Shown piece after piece: positions 59,968-64,000 of a stretch of 64,000 nt of DNA; position 1 is the stretch's first letter, and each line of letters opens with the position of its first letter. The notes under the pieces are model-generated. The model was not told the DNA's origin and made no database searches. It worked only from the letters and a program-made list of their open reading frames with translations. Origin of the DNA: Streptomyces sp. ISL-1 (GTDB lineage: Bacteria > Actinomycetota > Actinomycetes > Streptomycetales > Streptomycetaceae); assembly GCF_018614585.1 (NCBI RefSeq), contig NZ_JAGGOI010000038.1, positions 62,001 through 126,000 on the forward strand, in the 5' to 3' direction. Both the position numbers and the translations under genes were made by a program.

Positions 59968-61583
59968 TGGGGTTCGCGCGTGCCTGTTCTGTGGCACTGG
60001 TGGGCGTCGAGGGCGTGGTGGTCGAGGTCCAGGCCGACCTGGAGCCGGGCGTGGCCGCGTTCACGCTGGTGGGGTTACCGGACAAGAGCCTGGTGGAGAG
60101 CCGGGACCGGGTCAGGGCGGCGGTGGTGAACTCCGGCGCCGAATGGCCGCAGAAGAAGCTCACCGTGGGGCTCAGTCCGGCGTCCGTGCCGAAGAGCGGA
60201 AGCGGGTTCGATCTTGCGGTGGCCTGTGCCGTGCTGGGTGCGGCGGAGCGCATCGACCCCAAGGACATCGCCGATCTGGTGCTGATCGGTGAACTGGGTC
60301 TGGACGGCCGGGTGCGGCCGGTCCGCGGGGTGCTGCCCGCCGTTCTCGCGGCCGCCGAGGCCGGCTACCGGCAGGTGGTCGTCCCCGAGCAGACCGCGGG
60401 GGAGGCATCACTGGTACCGGGAGTCTCGGTCCTCGGCGTACGGAGCCTGCGACAGCTCATCGCCGTACTGACCAATGAACCGGTGCCTGCGGAAGAGCCG
60501 GTTCCGGAGGGCAGCCCGGACCCCATGCTGGCCGGGCTGATGGTGCCCGGCGCGGGGGTGGGCACGGGGTTGGCGAGGGAGTCGGCGGACGGCCCAGACC
60601 TGGCCGATGTCGCCGGGCAGCGCGTGGCCCGCATGGCTCTGGAGGTCGCCGCCGCCGGCGGCCACCATCTGCTGCTGCACGGACCGCCGGGCGCGGGCAA
60701 GACCATGCTGGCGGAGCGGCTGCCGGGGGTGCTGCCGCCGCTGACCCGACGGGAGTCCCTGGAGGTCACGGCCGTGCACTCGGTGGCGGGCATCCTGCCG
60801 CCGGGTTAGCCTCTGGTGCGCACGCCTCCGTACTGCGCGCCCCACCACTCGGCGACGATGCAGTCGCTGGTCGGCGGTGGCAATGGGGTGCCCAGGCCGG
60901 GAGCTGTCTCGCTGGCCCACCGAGGCGTGCTGTTCCTCGACGAGACTCCCGAATTCTCGGGCAAAGCGCTGGACGCCCTGCGGCAGCCACTGGAGTCGGG
61001 GCATGTGGTGGTGGCCCGCAGCGCGGGGGTGGTGCGGCTGCCGGCCCGCTTCTTGATGGTCCTCGCGGCCAACCCCTGCCCCTGCGGGCGGCACACCCTG
61101 CACGGGGCGGGATGCGAGTGCCCGCCTTCGGTGATTCGGCGGTATCAGGCCAGGCTGTCCGGGCCGCTGCTCGACCGGGTCGATCTGCGGGTCGAGGTCG
61201 AGCCCGTCAACCGCAGCGATCTGCTCTGCCAGGGAGGCCGGGGCGAGCCGACGGCGGCCGTCGCGGCACGGGTCCGGGAGGCCCGGGAACGCGCTGCCGC
61301 CCGGCTGCGGGACACCCCCTGGGGCGCCAACAGCGAGGTGCCGGGCCACGAACTGCGTACGCGCTGGCTGGTCGCGCCCGGGGCACTGGCCGCGGCCGAG
61401 CGGGACTTGGAGCGGGGGCTGCTCACGGCGCGCGGTATCGACCGGGTGCTACGGGTGGCGTGGACGATCGCGGACCTGGCGGCACGGGACCGGCCGCAGG
61501 CGTACGACGTGGACCTGGCCCTGGAGCTGCGCACCGGGATCTCGCGCGGTGCGCCCATGCCTGCCGGCGGGGGAGGGCTCTGA
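59967..61583 (+). pseudogene. yifB: YifB/ComM Mg-chelatase-like ATPase, interrupted by a stop
   Basis: The reading frame encodes about 538 codons but is split by TAG at 60807-60809. Before it: MGFARACSVALVGVEGVVVE, then the Lon-like domain and Walker A GPPGAGKTMLAERL (about residue 239). After it, in the same frame: PLVRTPPYCAPHHSATMQSL, Walker B GVLFLDETPEFSG, ANPCPCGRHTLHGAGCEC. In the family the broken position reads PPGEPLVR, so one base change GAG to TAG explains it. The 280-residue product would lack half the ATPase. The downstream GTG 60816 has no ribosome site. Either a recent nonsense mutation or a read error; the flanking genes are intact. Confidence 0.85.
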
Positions 61584-62776
61584 TGTGCGAAGCGGGGGCG
61601 GGAGCGGGGGAGCAGGAACGGATCGCGCGGGCCGCGCTGACGCGGGTGATGGAGCCGGGCGACGCGCACGGCGGGCGGTGGCTGCGCGAGTTCGGGGCCC
61701 GGGAGCTCTGGGCGCGGCTCGCCTCGGCGGACCACGCGGACGCGGCGCTGACCGGGGCTACGGCGCTGACCGGGGCCACGGCGCGGCGACTGGCCGGCTA
61801 TCGGATACGGGCGGCGGCGGTCGAGCCCGACCGGGATCTGGCGGCGATCGCCGCGGCCGGAGGGCGCTTCATCTGCCCAGGTGACCACGAATGGCCCACC
61901 CAACTCGACGATCTCGGGGACGCCAGACCCATCGGACTCTGGACGCGAGGACGGGCCGACCTGCGGAAATGGGCGCTGCGCTCTGTTGCAGTCGTCGGGG
62001 CCAGAGCCTGCACCCCGTACGGGGCGCACATGGCGGCCAGCCTCGGTTCGGGGCTCGCGGAGCGCGGCTGGGTCGTGGTGTCGGGGGCGGCGTTCGGGGT
62101 CGACGGCTCCGCGCACCGCGGCGCACTGTCCGCGGGCGGGGCCACCGTCGCTGTACTCGCCTGCGGTGTCGATGTCGTCTATCCGCGCGGCCATGCCGAA
62201 TTGATCGGGCGCATCGCGGAACAGGGGCTGGTCATCGGGGAGTTGGCACCGGGCGACCATCCCACGCCCAGCAGATTCGTCCTGCGCAACCGGGTGATCG
62301 CCGCGCTGACCAGGGGCACCGTCGTCGTTGAGGCCGAGTACCGCAGCGGTTCACTGGTCACGGCGCGCAGCGCCCAGAAGCTCGGCCGCTTCACGATGGG
62401 AGTTCCAGGACCTGCCACCAGCGGGCTCTCGGCCGGTGTGCACGAACTCCTGCGCGGTGAGGGCGTGCTGGTCACCGATGCCGATGAAGTGGCCGAGCTG
62501 GTCGGCGGCATCGGCGAGCTGGCACCGGAGAGACGTGGTCCTGTGCTCCCCAGGGACCTGCTGGATCCCATGAGCGCCCGGGTTCTTGAGGCCCTTCCGG
62601 CCCGTGGCGCGGTCGGTGGGGAGCAGGTGGCCCGCGGCGCCGGGACGACGACCGACGAGACACTCGGCAGGCTGTACGAACTGCACTCGCTGGGCTTCGT
62701 GGAACGGCACGGGGACGGCTGGCAGTTGACGCCCACCGCCATTGGCGGTTCGAACGCGCGGCGAGGCGGTCCTTGA
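61583..62776 (+). CDS. dprA: DNA processing protein DprA
   Basis: A protein of 397 residues. Its ATG overlaps the yifB stop. The Rossmann-fold DprA core has VAVVGARACTPYG, SGAAFGVDGSAHRGAL, LACGVDVVYPRGH, FVLRNRVIAALTRGTVVVEA and SGSLVTARSAQKLGR; a C-terminal winged helix (RVLEALPARGAVGGEQVAR) follows. DprA loads RecA on incoming single-stranded DNA. A direct repeat LTGATALTGATA in the N-terminal part (about residues 55-66) is encoded by two 18-base copies. Confidence 0.94.
   Translation: MCEAGAGAGEQERIARAALTRVMEPGDAHGGRWLREFGARELWARLASADHADAALTGATALTGATARRLAGYRIRAAAVEPDRDLAAIAAAGGRFICPGDHEWPTQLDDLGDARPIGLWTRGRADLRKWALRSVAVVGARACTPYGAHMAASLGSGLAERGWVVVSGAAFGVDGSAHRGALSAGGATVAVLACGVDVVYPRGHAELIGRIAEQGLVIGELAPGDHPTPSRFVLRNRVIAALTRGTVVVEAEYRSGSLVTARSAQKLGRFTMGVPGPATSGLSAGVHELLRGEGVLVTDADEVAELVGGIGELAPERRGPVLPRDLLDPMSARVLEALPARGAVGGEQVARGAGTTTDETLGRLYELHSLGFVERHGDGWQLTPTAIGGSNARRGGP
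61745..61780. repeat. 18-bp coding tandem repeat in dprA
   Basis: Two 18-base copies (61745-61762, 61763-61780) differ at one base and encode ALTGAT twice. It suggests a recent in-frame duplication in a less conserved N-terminal region. Confidence 0.85.
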
Positions 62777-63018
62777 CCTGGAGCATTCGGGTGAAAAGGT
62801 GTTGGCGATGACCTTTGCAGGCCTGTCGGCGACACCTGAGGGGCCGGCGTCAGCTGCGTCGGCTCCGGTTCGAAGGTATGGGCGACGGCAGGTACCGCAC
62901 AGGTTCGTTCCCCCGTCCTTCGCCCACCGCAACACCGCAGTCACGCTACGCTCACCTTCGATTCCGGCCCAGACGCTCCTCCCCTCCCCCCTCACAGCAG
63001 AACGGCTCAAGGCAACGA

Positions 63019-63855
63019 ATGCCCCAGCACACCTCCGGGTCTGACCGCGCGGCAGTGCCACCCGCTGCCCGTGGCACCGTGCGGCCCCCCGCTCCCTCGT
63101 CGGTCGACGAGCTGTGGCGGTCGTACAAGGCCACGGGTGACGAGCGGCTGCGGGAGCAGTTGATCCTGCACTACTCACCACTGGTGAAGTACGTCGCGGG
63201 CCGGGTGAGCGTCGGGCTGCCGCCCAACGTCGAACAGGCGGACTTCGTGTCCTCCGGAGTCTTCGGACTCATCGACGCCATCGAGAAGTTCGACATTGAA
63301 CGGTCCATCAAGTTCGAGACATACGCGATCACCCGGATCCGCGGCGCGATGATCGACGAACTCCGCGCGCTGGACTGGATCCCGCGCTCGGTGCGGCAGA
63401 AGGCCAGGGCCGTGGAGCGCGCCTACGCCACGCTCGAAGCGCAGCTGAGACGCACGCCTTCGGAGTGCGAGGTCGCCTCCGAGATGGGCATCGCGGTCGA
63501 GGAACTGCATGTGGTTTTCAGCCAGTTGTCGCTGGCCAATGTCGTGGCACTGGAGGAGCTGCTGCACGTCGGCGGCGAGGGCGGCGACCGGCTCAGCCTG
63601 ATGGACACCCTCGAGGACACCGCGGCCGACAACCCGGTCGAGGTGGCCGAGGACCGGGAGCTGCGCCGGCTGCTCGCGCGCGCGATCAACACCCTGCCGG
63701 AGCGCGAGAAGACCGTCGTCACCCTGTACTACTACGAGGGCCTCACCCTTGCCGAGATCGGCAATGTCCTGGGCGTCACCGAGAGCAGGGTCAGCCAGAT
63801 CCACACGAAGTCGGTGCTCCAGCTGCGCGCGAAGCTGGCCGACGTCGGACGCTGA
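63019..63855 (+). CDS. whiG: Sporulation sigma factor WhiG
   Basis: A protein of 278 residues, close to the S. coelicolor length. Start at ATG of MPQHTSGSDRAAVPPA. Region 2 has GLPPNVEQADFVSSGVFGLIDAIEKFDIERSIKFETYAITRIRG; region 3 has RRTPSECEVASEMGI; region 4 has LPEREKTVVTLYYYEGLTLAEIGNVLGVTESRVSQIHTKS. It is the motility-type (FliA-like) sigma factor that commits aerial hyphae to sporulate. The dprA-whiG gap of 242 bases should contain its promoter; I see no clear box. Confidence 0.97.
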   Translation: MPQHTSGSDRAAVPPAARGTVRPPAPSSVDELWRSYKATGDERLREQLILHYSPLVKYVAGRVSVGLPPNVEQADFVSSGVFGLIDAIEKFDIERSIKFETYAITRIRGAMIDELRALDWIPRSVRQKARAVERAYATLEAQLRRTPSECEVASEMGIAVEELHVVFSQLSLANVVALEELLHVGGEGGDRLSLMDTLEDTAADNPVEVAEDRELRRLLARAINTLPEREKTVVTLYYYEGLTLAEIGNVLGVTESRVSQIHTKSVLQLRAKLADVGR

Positions 63856-63892
63856 CGCCGAATCGGCAATGCCCCGTCCGTAGAGTGGAGGC

Positions 63893-64000
63893 GTGCCCAG
63901 GATTCGAGCGGCCTCCGTGGCCGAGCACCGGACCATGCAGCGCGGCGCCTTGCTGGACGCCGCACGTTCCCTGCTGTCCGAGGGCGGTACGGAGGCGCTG
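63893..64000 (+). CDS. TetR-family regulator, 5' part
   Basis: Only the first 36 residues are in the window: VPRIRAASVAEHRTMQRGALLDAARSLLSEGGTEAL. The basic start and ALLDAARSLLSEGG pattern are the first helix of a TetR DNA-binding domain. Start at GTG 63893 with GTGGAGG just upstream. The gene continues beyond the window and follows whiG by 37 bases. Confidence 0.85.
   Translation, partial: MPRIRAASVAEHRTMQRGALLDAARSLLSEGGTEAL

Noticed and set aside
60816..61583. C-terminal half of yifB as a separate gene
   Set aside because: It begins inside the conserved core, has no ribosome site, and continues the upstream frame past a single stop codon.

Overview
This is about 64 kb of high-GC actinobacterial chromosome, almost certainly from a Streptomyces. 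The evidence is the strong codon-position GC bias, the many GTG starts, and genes typical of the genus: a HupS-type HU with a lysine-rich tail, nsdA, four tandem type I signal peptidases and the sporulation sigma factor whiG. The order leuCD-hupS-gpsA-ddlA-thiL-rpmB-recG-coaD-rnc-mutM-smc-ftsY-nsdA-amtB/glnK/glnD-ffh-rpsP-rimM-trmD-rplS-sipWXYZ-yraN-yifB-dprA-whiG matches, from memory, the SCO55xx-SCO562x core region of S. coelicolor. Most of the window is therefore conserved housekeeping DNA.

Layout. 0-1.1 kb: 3' end of a HAD phosphatase gene, then a five-tRNA cluster (Gln-Glu-Glu-Gln-Glu) closed by a terminator. 1.1-2.5 kb: a STAS protein followed by a badly frameshifted MEDS/ATPase-type pseudogene. 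2.5-10.7 kb: ndgR divergent from leuCD, a small conserved protein, hupS, the F420 gene cofC, an acyltransferase, gpsA and ddlA. 10.7-22.3 kb: DUF3515 lipoprotein, Lrp-like protein, thiL-thiD, rpmB, a DAK-type kinase protein, recG, rsmD-coaD, a DivIVA-like protein, then DUF177-rpmF-rnc and mutM.

23.2-25.9 kb: a probable accessory insertion between mutM and the acylphosphatase region. It holds an HxlR regulator, a DJ-1/PfpI protein, a decayed 5' fragment of a Ku gene, a crotonase, and the 3' end of a tyrosine integrase. 25.9-37.1 kb: a CAP-domain protein, acyP, a small coiled-coil protein, smc, a glucose permease (glcP type) with an unusual repeat-rich leader, an NCS1 transporter-LLM oxidoreductase pair, and ftsY. 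37.2-48 kb: a primase/polymerase-domain protein divergent from nsdA, the nitrogen operon amtB-glnK-glnD preceded by GlnR boxes, ffh, and a second FtsH-type protease.

48-64 kb: a 0.7 kb repeat-rich gap, a methyltransferase divergent from proS, a SprT-like zinc protein, the ribosome/tRNA-modification group rpsP-KH-rimM-trmD-rplS, sipW-sipX-sipY-sipZ plus a NUDIX gene, DUF2469, yraN-yifB-dprA (yifB carries one in-frame amber codon), whiG, and the start of a TetR regulator.

The genes form several functional modules: leucine synthesis, nitrogen sensing, SRP targeting (ftsY, ffh) with signal-peptide cleavage (sip), and ribosome maturation. I found no wholly new system. The most informative unusual items are the broken yifB, the decayed genes at 1.5-2.5 kb and 24.6-25.9 kb, the leader repeats of the glucose permease gene, and short tandem duplications placed at or just beyond several stop codons.
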